Made by a program: the position numbers and the translations under genes
Assembly: GCF_003260275.1 (NCBI RefSeq)
Contig: NZ_QJHB01000010.1
Span: 62,001-126,000 of the forward strand
Direction of reading: 5' to 3'
Source: Homoserinimonas sp. OAct 916
GTDB lineage: Bacteria > Actinomycetota > Actinomycetes > Actinomycetales > Microbacteriaceae
Length of the DNA stretch: 64,000 bases
Notes under the pieces: model-generated
What the model was told of the DNA's origin: nothing
The model's input: only the letters and a program-made list of their open reading frames with translations
The model's database searches: none
In this document: in pieces, positions 53,075 to 61,859 of the stretch
Layout: each line of letters begins with the position of its first letter
How positions within the stretch are numbered: the first letter of the stretch is position 1

Positions 53075-55024
53075 ATGTCCAACCTTCACAACGCCCTGAC
53101 CAATCGCTGGGCAATTCCGGTCATTTCCGGAACGTTGATCATCGCCGCACTGCTGCTCGGTTGGTTCACCGAGTTCACGCTGTTCAGCACGGCGCTCACG
53201 GGTGACGTGCGGCTCGGGGATGTGCTGATGGTGGCGGCCGCCGCCGTGGCAGGCACCCGCATCCTGATCAGTGCCATTCGGGCGCTGGGCGTGAAGGTGA
53301 TCGGCATCGACCTGCTGGTCTCGATCGCCGCCATCGGTGCAATCATCATCGGAGAGTACTGGGAGGCCGCGGCGGTGACCGCGCTGTTCGCCATCGGCCA
53401 TGCGCTCGAGCAGGCGACGCTCAGCAAGACCCGCTCGGCCCTTGCCGAACTGGTCGCGGTCGCCCCCGACGTGGCGCTCGTCATGCGCGACGGCGCACAG
53501 GTGGAGGTGGCCGCCGGGGCCGTGGTCACGGGTGAGACGGTGATCGTCAAGAACGGCGCGAAGGTTCCGGTCGACGGCGAGGTGATCGACGGCACCGGCG
53601 CGCTGGACGAGGCATCCATCACCGGTGAGTCGATCCCTGTGGAAAAGATGATCGGCGACCGAGTCTTCGCGGGCACGGTCTCCCGCGGCGGGTTCCTGCA
53701 GGTGAGAGCAACCGGCGTCGGGGCCGACACCACCCTGGCCCGAATCATCCACCGTGTGGAAGAGGCACAGGATGCGAAGGCGAAGACGCAGGTCTTCATG
53801 GATCGCTTCTCGGCCTGGTACACCCCCGGCATCATTCTGCTGGCGTTGGTCTTCGGCCTGGCCACCGGCGACGTGGTGTTGGCCCTGACGCTCCTGGTGA
53901 TCGGATGCCCGGGGGCCCTGGTGATCTCGATCCCCGTGTCGATCGTGGCCGGCATCGGCCGGGCGGCGAAAGACGGCATCCTGATCAAGGGTGGCGAGTT
54001 TCTGGAGACCTCGGCGAAGGTCGACGTGGTCGCGGTTGACAAGACCGGCACCCTCACCAGGGGTCGCCCCGAGCTGACTGACGTGGTCGTTCTCGGGGCC
54101 GGCATGGACCGGGCCGATGTGCTCGGTTGGGCGGCACGCGCCGAGACCGGGTCGGAGCACCCGCTGGCGGGAGCCGTGCTGCGAGCCGCCGCCGCCGAGG
54201 GGCTCGATTTCACAGGGCTTCCGGACGAGACCCAGCCGGTGGCGGGTAAGGGCATCGTGGTACACACCCACGGCCGACGGGTGCTCGTCGGGAACCCGGC
54301 GCTTCTGGAACAGTTCGCCATCCCGAATGCAGATGCTGCGGCGCGGGCAGTCGAGGATCTGGCCGCCCAGGGCCGCACACCGATGATTGTCGCGGTCGGC
54401 GACGAGGTCGCCGGCGTGATCGCGGTGGCCGATGAAGTCCGTGACAACGCCAGCCACCTGGTTGACGCCCTGCACGCGGCCGGCGTGAAAAAGGTTGTCA
54501 TGCTGACCGGCGACACCCGCTTGGTGGCAGAGGCGATCGGCAGCCAGGTCGGCATCGACGAAATCCACGCGTCCCTCCTGCCCGAGGACAAGCTGGACGC
54601 CGTGGCCCGGTTGCAGGCGGCCGGACACACCGTGGCGATGGTCGGCGACGGGGTGAACGACGCTCCGGCGCTGGCGACGGCCGACATCGGTGTCGCGATG
54701 GGGGCCGCCGGGTCAGCGGTAGCAGTAGAGACCGCCGATATCGCCCTGATGGCCGACAACCTGATGAAACTGCCCGAGGCGATCGGGCTGGCCAAGCGCA
54801 CCGTGAACAACATGCGGCAGAACATCGTGATCGCGCTGGTCACGGTCGGGCTTCTCGTGGCCGGTGTGCTGCTCGGCGGTGTGACCATGGCGATCGGGAT
54901 GCTGGTGCACGAGGCATCCGTTCTGATCGTGATCGTGAACGCCATGCGACTGCTGCGTCCGGTGCGCTACCCGGCACCGGCGCCCAGACCGGCCCGTGTC
55001 ACTGAACCGGTACTCACTCGGTGA
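53075..55024 (+). CDS. Heavy-metal P1B-type ATPase with CPG motif
   Basis: 649-residue metal efflux pump. Phosphorylation motif DKTGTLT (Asp322), TGES actuator loop (ITGESIPVEK), HP motif (TGSEHPLAGAVL) and GDGVNDAPALATADIGVAMG are intact. The transmembrane metal site reads IGCPGALVISIPVS (Cys278-Pro-Gly) instead of CPC or SPC, and the last helix carries HEASVLIVIVNAMRLLR, close to the HEG(S/G)T motif of P1B-4 pumps rather than the copper-type motifs. Metal specificity is therefore uncertain. No N-terminal HMA domain. AGGAGAGC lies upstream of ATG; it forms an operon with copZ. Confidence 0.92.
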   Translation: MSNLHNALTNRWAIPVISGTLIIAALLLGWFTEFTLFSTALTGDVRLGDVLMVAAAAVAGTRILISAIRALGVKVIGIDLLVSIAAIGAIIIGEYWEAAAVTALFAIGHALEQATLSKTRSALAELVAVAPDVALVMRDGAQVEVAAGAVVTGETVIVKNGAKVPVDGEVIDGTGALDEASITGESIPVEKMIGDRVFAGTVSRGGFLQVRATGVGADTTLARIIHRVEEAQDAKAKTQVFMDRFSAWYTPGIILLALVFGLATGDVVLALTLLVIGCPGALVISIPVSIVAGIGRAAKDGILIKGGEFLETSAKVDVVAVDKTGTLTRGRPELTDVVVLGAGMDRADVLGWAARAETGSEHPLAGAVLRAAAAEGLDFTGLPDETQPVAGKGIVVHTHGRRVLVGNPALLEQFAIPNADAAARAVEDLAAQGRTPMIVAVGDEVAGVIAVADEVRDNASHLVDALHAAGVKKVVMLTGDTRLVAEAIGSQVGIDEIHASLLPEDKLDAVARLQAAGHTVAMVGDGVNDAPALATADIGVAMGAAGSAVAVETADIALMADNLMKLPEAIGLAKRTVNNMRQNIVIALVTVGLLVAGVLLGGVTMAIGMLVHEASVLIVIVNAMRLLRPVRYPAPAPRPARVTEPVLTR

Positions 55025-55032
55025 CCGCGTGC

Positions 55033-55069
55033 GAGGCACGAACCCCCCATCGCGGGCGGTTCGTGCCTC
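55033..55069 (+). terminator. Intrinsic-type terminator after the P-type ATPase
   Basis: Perfect 12-bp inverted repeat GAGGCACGAACC / GGTTCGTGCCTC with a 13-nt loop, 8 bp after the ATPase stop. It is followed by CTCGTGTG without a clear T-run. Confidence 0.75.
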
Positions 55070-55088
55070 CTCGTGTGACGGCGTGCCG

Positions 55089-55241
55089 TCAGCGGAGCTT
55101 GATGGCTCCCCCGTCGGCCATCACGGTCTGGCCGGTCATGTACCGGGAATCGTCGGAGCACAGGAACGCGACGATCGGGGCGACATCTTCCTCCGGGTCG
55201 CCGAACCGGCCGAGCGGAACCTTCGCCTCGGCGTCGTACGC
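55089..55241 (-). pseudogene. C-terminal remnant of an SDR oxidoreductase
   Basis: The minus strand encodes about 50 residues ending in TGA that are typical of an SDR C-terminus: KVPLGRFGDPEEDVAPIVAF, then FLCSDDSRYMTGQTVMADGG. Upstream of the K-V-P-L-G-R region the frame loses all SDR character, and the NAD-binding and YxxxK parts are absent from the following 150 bp, where the RecQ gene begins on the other strand. This is a 5'-truncated gene, not an intact SDR. Its stop faces the terminator of the ATPase gene. Confidence 0.8.
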
Positions 55242-55392
55242 AGACGATGGCGACCATTGACTCCACGTTGCGTACCGGCTCTGCGCTCACGGTTTTCCTT
55301 CGATCGGGTTTCTCTCCAAGCTAAAGTCCCCTCGCGCGCGCACCGCGGCCCGAAGTTCTTCTTTGTCAGGGGCACCTGCCATGCTGGGGCGC

Positions 55393-57549
55393 ATGACCGA
55401 AAGCACTACCCAGGCTTCAACGAGGGCCGAGGCCCTGCAGCTGCTGCGGGCCCTGGTCGGGCATCCGGAGGCCACGTTTCACGACGGCCAGTTCGAGGCG
55501 ATCGAAACCCTCGTCGACCGGCGCCGACGCGCCCTGGTGGTGCAGCGCACCGGCTGGGGAAAGTCAGCCGTCTACTTCGTCGCCACCCTGCTGCTGAGGC
55601 AGCGCGGTGCCGGCCCCACGGTGCTGGTGTCACCGCTGCTGGCGCTGATGCGCGACCAGGTCGCTGCCGCGAGTCGGGCGGGGGTGCTCGCGGTCGCGAT
55701 CAACTCGGCGAACGCACACGAGTGGGCCGATGTGCGACAGCAACTCGAAGCCGACGAGGTTGACGTGCTGCTGGTGTCGCCGGAGCGGCTGAACAACCCG
55801 ACCTTTCGCGACGAACAGCTCCCCGACCTGGTGCGACGGGCGGGGCTGCTCGTCGTCGACGAGGCGCACTGCATCTCCGACTGGGGGCACGACTTTCGGC
55901 CCGACTATCGGCGATTGCGGGAGCTGATCGACCGACTGCCCGCCGGAGTTCCGGTGCTGGCAACGACCGCGACGGCGAACAGCCGGGTGGTGACAGACAT
56001 TGCCGAACAGCTCACACCCGCGCCGAACGAGGAGACAACGACGCCCGAAGAAAGCGGCTCAACCCTGGAGGCCGTTGTCACGATTCGCGGCCCGTTGGCC
56101 CGCGCTTCACTCCGGTTGGGCGTGCTGCGACTTCCGACAACGGGTGCACGGCTGGGATGGCTGCTCGGCAACCTCGCCGACCTGCCCGGCAGCGGCATCA
56201 TCTACACGTTGACCGTTGCCGCGGCCGAAGACACCGCTCGTGCCCTGCGCGAGGCCGGCCATGAGGTGCGCGCCTATACCGGGCGCACCGACACGACCGA
56301 GCGCGAACAACTCGAAGACGATCTCAAAGCGAACCGGGTGAAGGCGTTGGTGGCCACCAGTGCGCTCGGGATGGGATTCGACAAACCCGATCTCGGATAC
56401 GTGCTGCATCTGGGAGCACCGAGCTCGCCCGTCGCCTATTACCAGCAGGTGGGCCGCGCCGGCCGAGCCACCGACAACGCAGACGTGCTGTTGCTTCCCG
56501 GCACTGAAGACCAGGAGATCTGGCGGTATTTCGCCACCGCGTCGATGCCGGACCAGCGGCGGGCAGAGGCGGTACTGGCCGAGCTCGATGCTGCCGACTC
56601 CCCGCTGTCGACGCCAGCCCTTGAGAGCCGGGTGAACCTGCGGCGCAGCCCGTTGGAATTGTTGTTGAAGGTGCTCGACGTCGATGGCGCCGTGCGGCGG
56701 GTGACCGGCGGCTGGGTGTCGACCGGCATCCCGTGGAGCTATGACCGAGAACGGTACGAACGCATCGGTCAGGCCCGCCTCGAGGAGCAGCAGGCGATGC
56801 TCGACTATGAGTCGACGGGTGGCTGCCGGATGGAGTTTCTGCAGCGCTCGCTCGACGACGACACTGCCACGCCATGTGGTCGCTGTGACAACTGTGCCGG
56901 CCGCTGGTATCCGGCCGATGTGGCCGAGAAGCAGGCGACCGCGGCCTCTGCCTCGTTGGACAGGGTCGGGGTCGACATCGAACCCCGCTCATTGTGGCCG
57001 ACGGGCGCCCAGCGGCTCGGTGTGCCGGTGAAAGGCCGCATCGCCGCCGACCAGAATTACACCTCAGGTCGGGCGTTGGCCCGGCTGACAGACCTCGGCT
57101 GGGGTGGCAGCCTGCGCGAGAGGTTCGCCGCCGGTGCACCGGATGCACCGGCAAACGCTGCGCTGCTTGATGCGTGCGTGCGGGTGCTCGCCGCGTGGGA
57201 GTGGGTTCAGCGCCCGGTGGCGATCGTCAGCATGCCGAGCAGGCGGCATCCGCTCCTGGTGCGGTCGGTGGCCCAGCATCTGTCCGAGGTGGGTCGGATG
57301 CCTCACCTCGGTGAGTTGTCGCTGGCCGGGAGCGGCCCCGTGGGTGAATCCGGTGGTAACAGCGCCTACCGCCTGGCCGCGGTGTGGGACCAGTTCGTGC
57401 TGGGTGACCTCGCCGTGCCCGCGGGGCAACCGGTGCTGCTGGTCGACGACCTGGTCGACAGCCGCTGGACAATCACCGTCGCCGCACGGCTGCTGCGGCA
57501 CGCGGGTGCTTCGGCCGTGCTTCCGTTCGTCCTCGCACTCAAAGCCTGA
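55393..57549 (+). CDS. RecQ-family ATP-dependent DNA helicase with PRTase-like C-terminus
   Basis: 718 residues from ATG 55393 (MTESTTQASTRAEALQLLRA); upstream in-frame ATGs (55381, 55363) are possible. Helicase motifs: Walker A QRTGWGKSAVYF, DEAH with the RecQ aromatic loop VDEAHCISDWGHDFRPDYR, ATTATAN, TSALGMGFDKPDLGYVLHLG and QQVGRAGR. The zinc-binding part shows GGCRMEF and CGRCDNC. Instead of an HRDC domain the C-terminus ends with VLLVDDLVDSRWTITVAARLLRHAG, which resembles a PRPP-binding loop of phosphoribosyltransferases. It unwinds DNA in repair or recombination; the PRTase-like tail is of unknown purpose. Confidence 0.92.
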   Translation: MTESTTQASTRAEALQLLRALVGHPEATFHDGQFEAIETLVDRRRRALVVQRTGWGKSAVYFVATLLLRQRGAGPTVLVSPLLALMRDQVAAASRAGVLAVAINSANAHEWADVRQQLEADEVDVLLVSPERLNNPTFRDEQLPDLVRRAGLLVVDEAHCISDWGHDFRPDYRRLRELIDRLPAGVPVLATTATANSRVVTDIAEQLTPAPNEETTTPEESGSTLEAVVTIRGPLARASLRLGVLRLPTTGARLGWLLGNLADLPGSGIIYTLTVAAAEDTARALREAGHEVRAYTGRTDTTEREQLEDDLKANRVKALVATSALGMGFDKPDLGYVLHLGAPSSPVAYYQQVGRAGRATDNADVLLLPGTEDQEIWRYFATASMPDQRRAEAVLAELDAADSPLSTPALESRVNLRRSPLELLLKVLDVDGAVRRVTGGWVSTGIPWSYDRERYERIGQARLEEQQAMLDYESTGGCRMEFLQRSLDDDTATPCGRCDNCAGRWYPADVAEKQATAASASLDRVGVDIEPRSLWPTGAQRLGVPVKGRIAADQNYTSGRALARLTDLGWGGSLRERFAAGAPDAPANAALLDACVRVLAAWEWVQRPVAIVSMPSRRHPLLVRSVAQHLSEVGRMPHLGELSLAGSGPVGESGGNSAYRLAAVWDQFVLGDLAVPAGQPVLLVDDLVDSRWTITVAARLLRHAGASAVLPFVLALKA

Positions 57550-57664
57550 GCACACGGTAGTCCCGGCGGCAATTGTCCTTCAACCAATCCGCCAACCCGC
57601 GCACCTCGTCGGCCAGGGTTTCAGGGCGATCTTCGTTGCTCAGATCCGTCGACCCGCGGGTTGT
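57539..57664 (-). pseudogene. Possible C-terminal fragment of an unidentified gene
   Basis: On the minus strand 41 codons between two stops encode DLSNEDRPETLADEVRGLAD followed by WLKDNCRRDYRVLRL. The composition and codon use look coding, and the end overlaps the RecQ stop by 11 bp as real convergent genes do here. There is no start codon in a sensible place. The W-L after ADEVRGLAD is reminiscent of C-termini of winged-helix glycosylase (YcaQ-type) proteins, but this is weak. It may equally be chance. Confidence 0.3.
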
Positions 57665-57793
57665 TCACATGCCGCGAAGCCTCAACCCCTTGGTGTGGCG
57701 AGTTGTGAACCACATCGAACTGCGATTGGGTGAGCGTGGCGGGCTTCGTTCTGCACGTCATATTTGTCAACCAATCAGGTCAAAGGATCAACT

Positions 57794-58273
57794 ATGGGCG
57801 CTGTTCGTACTCTTTCTGTCTGGGTCACCGCTGCGGTACTGGTCGCAGCGCTTTCGGGATGTGCCGGTGGTCAGTCCGCCCCCGACGGAGCCGTCGAGCC
57901 GGACGGCGCGGTGGTTCAGGACGCTGCCACCGAGCCTGAATCCGAAGGTACGGGTACGGTTGCCGGCGAAACCGTCGATTGGCCGTCGGATTGGCCTGCA
58001 GAGCTGCCCCGAGTGGCCGGCACCGTGTTGAACGCAAATTCAGCGGCCGGCAACAACCCGTTCAATGTCGAACTACTCGTGGCCGACGACGCGATCGACA
58101 ACCTGGCCGCCGAGCTTCAGGCGAATGGGTTCGTGATGACCAACGACATGAGCAGCGGCACCGGATATATGATGACGCTCCAAGACGCTTCGTGGCAGGT
58201 CGATCTGAACGGCGGAATCCATCAGGACTCGGGTGGCCTGTACCTGCGCTACAACGCGCAGCCGAAGAGTTAG
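57794..58273 (+). CDS. Hypothetical lipoprotein
   Basis: 159 residues from ATG 57794 with AAAGGATCAAC before it. The signal peptide MGAVRTLSVWVTAAVLVAAL ends in a lipobox LSGC, followed by an acidic, Pro/Glu/Ala-rich linker of about 45 residues. A small domain follows: WPSDWPAELPRVAGTVLNAN, a hydrophobic strand and NGGIHQDSGGLYLRYNAQPK. The domain layout suggests a surface-anchored binding protein. I recognise no family. It is a single gene between the RecQ and nuclease-helicase genes, convergent with the latter (52 bp apart). Confidence 0.82.
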   Translation: MGAVRTLSVWVTAAVLVAALSGCAGGQSAPDGAVEPDGAVVQDAATEPESEGTGTVAGETVDWPSDWPAELPRVAGTVLNANSAAGNNPFNVELLVADDAIDNLAAELQANGFVMTNDMSSGTGYMMTLQDASWQVDLNGGIHQDSGGLYLRYNAQPKS

Positions 58274-58325
58274 CATTCGAGCTCCACAGAACTCCCACCG
58301 TCCGACGAGTAGCCCACCGAACTGA

Positions 58326-61300
58326 TCAATCACCGTCGATCAGGGTGAGGAAGGCACTCAGCTCGGCGACGCCGGCAGGCGTGGCCGGCAGGTAGGCGGT
58401 CAACTGCGGTGAATACACCAGGTAGGCCGCCCACTTGGCCCGGGAGATGGCCACGTTCAGGCGGTTCTTCATGATCAGGAAGCCCATCCCTCGCGGCACA
58501 TCCTCAGCAGATGAAGCGGCCAACGAGACGATGGCGATCGCGGCCTCCTGGCCCTGGAACTTGTCGACCGTTCCGACCCGGACCTGGCTGAGCCCGGCAG
58601 CAGCCAGCGCCTCACGCACGGTGTTCAACTGTGCGTTGTACGGGGTGACCACGATCACGTCACGTTCGGTGATCGGGTCAGCGGAGCGATTCTCTGACGG
58701 GTCGGTCCACGGTCGCCCCAGAGCCTGGCGCACCAGGCGGACGACTGTGTGGGCCTCTTCAACGGATTCGACCGCGTTTCCGGTGTGCTGCACGGGTACC
58801 GGGTGCAATCCCGGTTCGATCCCGTCGAGGGAGCGCAGCGCGGCATCCGGATGCGCGTGCAGTTCACCCTCATACGACAGACGGGATACCGGCGTGGTGA
58901 CGGCCGGGTGCATGCGTCGGCTCTCCGCGAGGAAGTACCCGAGTTCGACCGGCAACACGTCGTGCCCGGCACTCACCCAGCCGAGCGCCGACTGGTCGAT
59001 CGGCTCGGGGTGGGTGCCCTGGCTCACCTGCGGCAACTGTTGAGGGTCGCCCAACAGCAATAGGTTTTCAGCCGCCACGCTGGCCGCAATCGTCGACGCG
59101 AGCGAGAACTGCCCGGCCTCATCGATCACGAGAAGGTCGAGGCTGTGCCGCGGAACACGGGCCGGGTTGCTGAAGTCCCACGCAGTGCCACCGACGACAA
59201 AACCGCTGGTCTGGTTATCGGTGGCGAAGTTCAGTTGCCCGTTCGAAGGCAATACGGTGAAAGTGGTTTGGCCATCCGACGGTTCGTTCGCCGCTGTGCC
59301 GCTCTTCATCACCTTTCCGACCAGTGCCGGGTCGAGGCCGGCCTTGACCACCGCGTCGAGCAGGTTCTCCACCACAGCATGCGATTGGGCCACCACGCCG
59401 ATCTTCCAGCGGTGCCGCCTCGCCAGTGCGCTGATCACGTGCGCACCGAGGTAGGTCTTTCCGGTACCGGGAGGCCCCTGCACCGCAAGGAACGAATGGT
59501 CGAGGTCGAGAAGGCTGCCGATCACTGCCTCGATGCGCCCGTCCGGGTCGGTCACCGGCTGCAGTGCACCCGACCAGGTGCGCGGGGCGGTGCGTCGCAG
59601 GATGTCGACCATCGGGTCACGGGGCCATTCGGGCCGGGCGTCGAGGATCGCCTGTGCCCACTCGTCGATCGCCGGTTTCTGCTGACCGGCCGAGGGTGGG
59701 CTCGCGGGGGTGAGTGCGCTTGGCAGGTCAGTGTATGCCTCAACACCTTTCGTCAACAGCTCCTCGACGAGGATGCTGCCGTCATCGGGTACCTCGAGCA
59801 CGCGCACGGTGCGGGCGGTGCGCGCCCCAGGGGCAGTGCGCTCATCGGTGAACGGGCCCGGGTACTCGTACAACAGGTAGGGGCCCGACTGGTCTGCGGG
59901 TTTGATGTTGCTGCCGGGGGCGAGCCGGCCGCGAAGCCGCAACAGGCGGCGAAGGGATTGTCGTTTGGTCTCCTGAAACCAATCCTTCTCCACCACCGCG
60001 CGTTCCACGACGAAGACGTCACGGGTCTCTTCCCACTGGTCGATCGGCTGGACCAGCCGGTCGAAGTGGCCCCACCAGAAACTCTTGTGCTCCCGCCGGT
60101 GATAGTCGATCGCGGCGGCGGCGAAGGCTGCCGCGGTCTGGTCAGCGCTGCGGTTCGGGTTGTCTGCTCCGCCAACGTCGCCGGCAATGGCGAGCAACGC
60201 GTCACGCAGCGGGGTGGGCTCCACCTCGATGACGGCCTTCTGGGTCTGGTGCCTGCCGACCGGCACGCCGTGCGTCGTCGCCAGTCCGAGCAGCCAGTCA
60301 CGCAATCGCAGGGTGGAGACGCAGTCATACTCGTTGTAGTCGGCGATCGATTCCAGCATCCGCTCCCCCGCGGCTCGGTCTCCGGTCTCGATATTCTCCC
60401 GGGCCCGGGCGTATTCGGTGATCGAGTCGGCGGCGTTCGTCACGTCGCCTTCACGCAGGTCATCACCCATGTAGAGCGGCTCGAGTTTCTTGATCGAATA
60501 TGAGCGCGAACCCACCCGCACCGCTTTGCGCACCACCGGGTACAGGTCGACCAGGGCGTCGTCGCGCAGCAACTGGTCGATCTCGTCCTCACCCACCCCG
60601 TGCCGGGCGGCGAGACTCAGCAGGTGGGTGCGCTCGTAGGCGGCGTAGTGGTAAATGTGCATGCCCGGAAAACGAGCCCTTCGCTCGCCGAGGTAGTCGA
60701 GGAAGTCGCGCAGCGCCTGCTTCTCCTCGGCGAAATTGTGCGCCCAGAATGCGCGAAAGGTTTCGTCGGGCTCAATCAGCCCGAAGAGGTAGTCAAGGCC
60801 CCAGCGCTCCGCCGTACCTTCGGTGTAGAGAGGGTCGCCTTCGAAGTCGAAGAAGATGTCTCCCGGGTTCGGCTCTGGCAGTACGGCGAGCGCCGGCGGG
60901 TTGTACACCTCGACCGGTGGCGGTTCGCCCTCCCGCGCATCAACCTGCAGCCGGGCCTGTTGCCGCAACCCGGTGAGGGTTTTCGCGGTCACGCCGTCGA
61001 CGTCGCCATCGCTCGCGGCCAATTGATCAATACTGTGGATGCCGGCCTCCGCGAGCCGTGCCCTCTGCGTCAGTCGCATCCCGGCGACCAACAAGACATC
61101 CTTCTGATCGGTGACTTCGAGCGCACAGGTATCGCAGCGGCCGCACAGCGTATAGCGCGAGTCCCCCCAGAGAACCGGCTCGGTGTCGGCCAGACGCTCG
61201 GCCACCATTGTGAGCAGGCGCTGGCGCCGTTGCTTGTACACGGGCCGGATGTCAGCGAGTCGGTGCACGCTCGTCGTGCCGTCGCCGAGCAGCAGCTCGA

Positions 61301-61811
61301 CGGTGTCGGCCGGACGCACCCCGATGCGTTCCAATTGCTCGGCGTAAGCGGCGAGCTGCAAGAGCGCGGTGACCCTGGCGGTTCGTGCAAGCTTGGTGTC
61401 TTGCACCAGGTAGCTGCCGTCGGGCTGGCGCACGATGAAGTCGGCGAACCCGATGAATGCCCCGGAACCGTCGGCCCCCTCGTCGAAGAACGTGGCTTGA
61501 AAGACCACGCCGGCTTCTGCTGAGAAGGCACGTTCGGTTTCGCCGGCGACCGCCCGCAGTGCTTCCCTCGACATTCCGTCGGGGCGCGGGATCTCCACCA
61601 CTCGGGCACTGACGCGGTAGCCGTCCAACACCCGGAGCTCGTGCTCATCGCCCAAGCGTGCGGTGCGCTCCAGCATGGCATCAGGACTCTGGTCAACCGC
61701 GCCGATCCGGCCGAGCTTGGCGTCGAGTTTACGCAGAAATGCGAATTCGCAGGCGGAGGCCGCCGTGAGGTCGCTCGCGCTGGTGACCACGTCACCGTCG
61801 AGGAGGAACAT
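58326..61811 (-). CDS. TM0106-family RecB-like nuclease fused to SF1 helicase
   Basis: 1161 residues. The N-terminal RecB/Cas4-like nuclease has SASDLTAASACEFAFLRKLD, FIGFADFIVRQPDGSYLVQD with TKLA, and LLQLAAYAEQL (the DxK...QxxxY pattern), then a Cys cluster CGRCDTCAL. The middle holds an RNase H-like segment IFFDFEGDPLYTEG. The C-terminal helicase has Walker A QGPPGTGKTYLGAHVI, DEAGQFSLAS, LGDPQQLPQV and VDKFQGQEAAIAIVSLAAS (DNA2/Nam7 type). It is probably a DNA or RNA end-processing enzyme. It starts 48 bp after the stop of sbcC on the same strand. Confidence 0.92.
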   Translation of the reverse strand: MFLLDGDVVTSASDLTAASACEFAFLRKLDAKLGRIGAVDQSPDAMLERTARLGDEHELRVLDGYRVSARVVEIPRPDGMSREALRAVAGETERAFSAEAGVVFQATFFDEGADGSGAFIGFADFIVRQPDGSYLVQDTKLARTARVTALLQLAAYAEQLERIGVRPADTVELLLGDGTTSVHRLADIRPVYKQRRQRLLTMVAERLADTEPVLWGDSRYTLCGRCDTCALEVTDQKDVLLVAGMRLTQRARLAEAGIHSIDQLAASDGDVDGVTAKTLTGLRQQARLQVDAREGEPPPVEVYNPPALAVLPEPNPGDIFFDFEGDPLYTEGTAERWGLDYLFGLIEPDETFRAFWAHNFAEEKQALRDFLDYLGERRARFPGMHIYHYAAYERTHLLSLAARHGVGEDEIDQLLRDDALVDLYPVVRKAVRVGSRSYSIKKLEPLYMGDDLREGDVTNAADSITEYARARENIETGDRAAGERMLESIADYNEYDCVSTLRLRDWLLGLATTHGVPVGRHQTQKAVIEVEPTPLRDALLAIAGDVGGADNPNRSADQTAAAFAAAAIDYHRREHKSFWWGHFDRLVQPIDQWEETRDVFVVERAVVEKDWFQETKRQSLRRLLRLRGRLAPGSNIKPADQSGPYLLYEYPGPFTDERTAPGARTARTVRVLEVPDDGSILVEELLTKGVEAYTDLPSALTPASPPSAGQQKPAIDEWAQAILDARPEWPRDPMVDILRRTAPRTWSGALQPVTDPDGRIEAVIGSLLDLDHSFLAVQGPPGTGKTYLGAHVISALARRHRWKIGVVAQSHAVVENLLDAVVKAGLDPALVGKVMKSGTAANEPSDGQTTFTVLPSNGQLNFATDNQTSGFVVGGTAWDFSNPARVPRHSLDLLVIDEAGQFSLASTIAASVAAENLLLLGDPQQLPQVSQGTHPEPIDQSALGWVSAGHDVLPVELGYFLAESRRMHPAVTTPVSRLSYEGELHAHPDAALRSLDGIEPGLHPVPVQHTGNAVESVEEAHTVVRLVRQALGRPWTDPSENRSADPITERDVIVVTPYNAQLNTVREALAAAGLSQVRVGTVDKFQGQEAAIAIVSLAASSAEDVPRGMGFLIMKNRLNVAISRAKWAAYLVYSPQLTAYLPATPAGVAELSAFLTLIDGD

Positions 61812-61859
61812 CGGCTGACCCCTTTGTCTGAGAGTGAAAAAAGTTATGGTTGTAACGCG

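Noticed and set aside
52640-54945. Two long minus-strand frames (662 and 619 codons) opposite copZ and the P-type ATPase
   Set aside because: They are antisense to clearly assigned genes, with low-complexity His/Asp/Gly or Ser/Thr/Ala composition and no ribosome-binding sites.
55089-55290. Intact SDR gene or small ORF on the minus strand
   Set aside because: Only the C-terminal 50 residues show SDR features; the NAD-binding and catalytic parts are absent.
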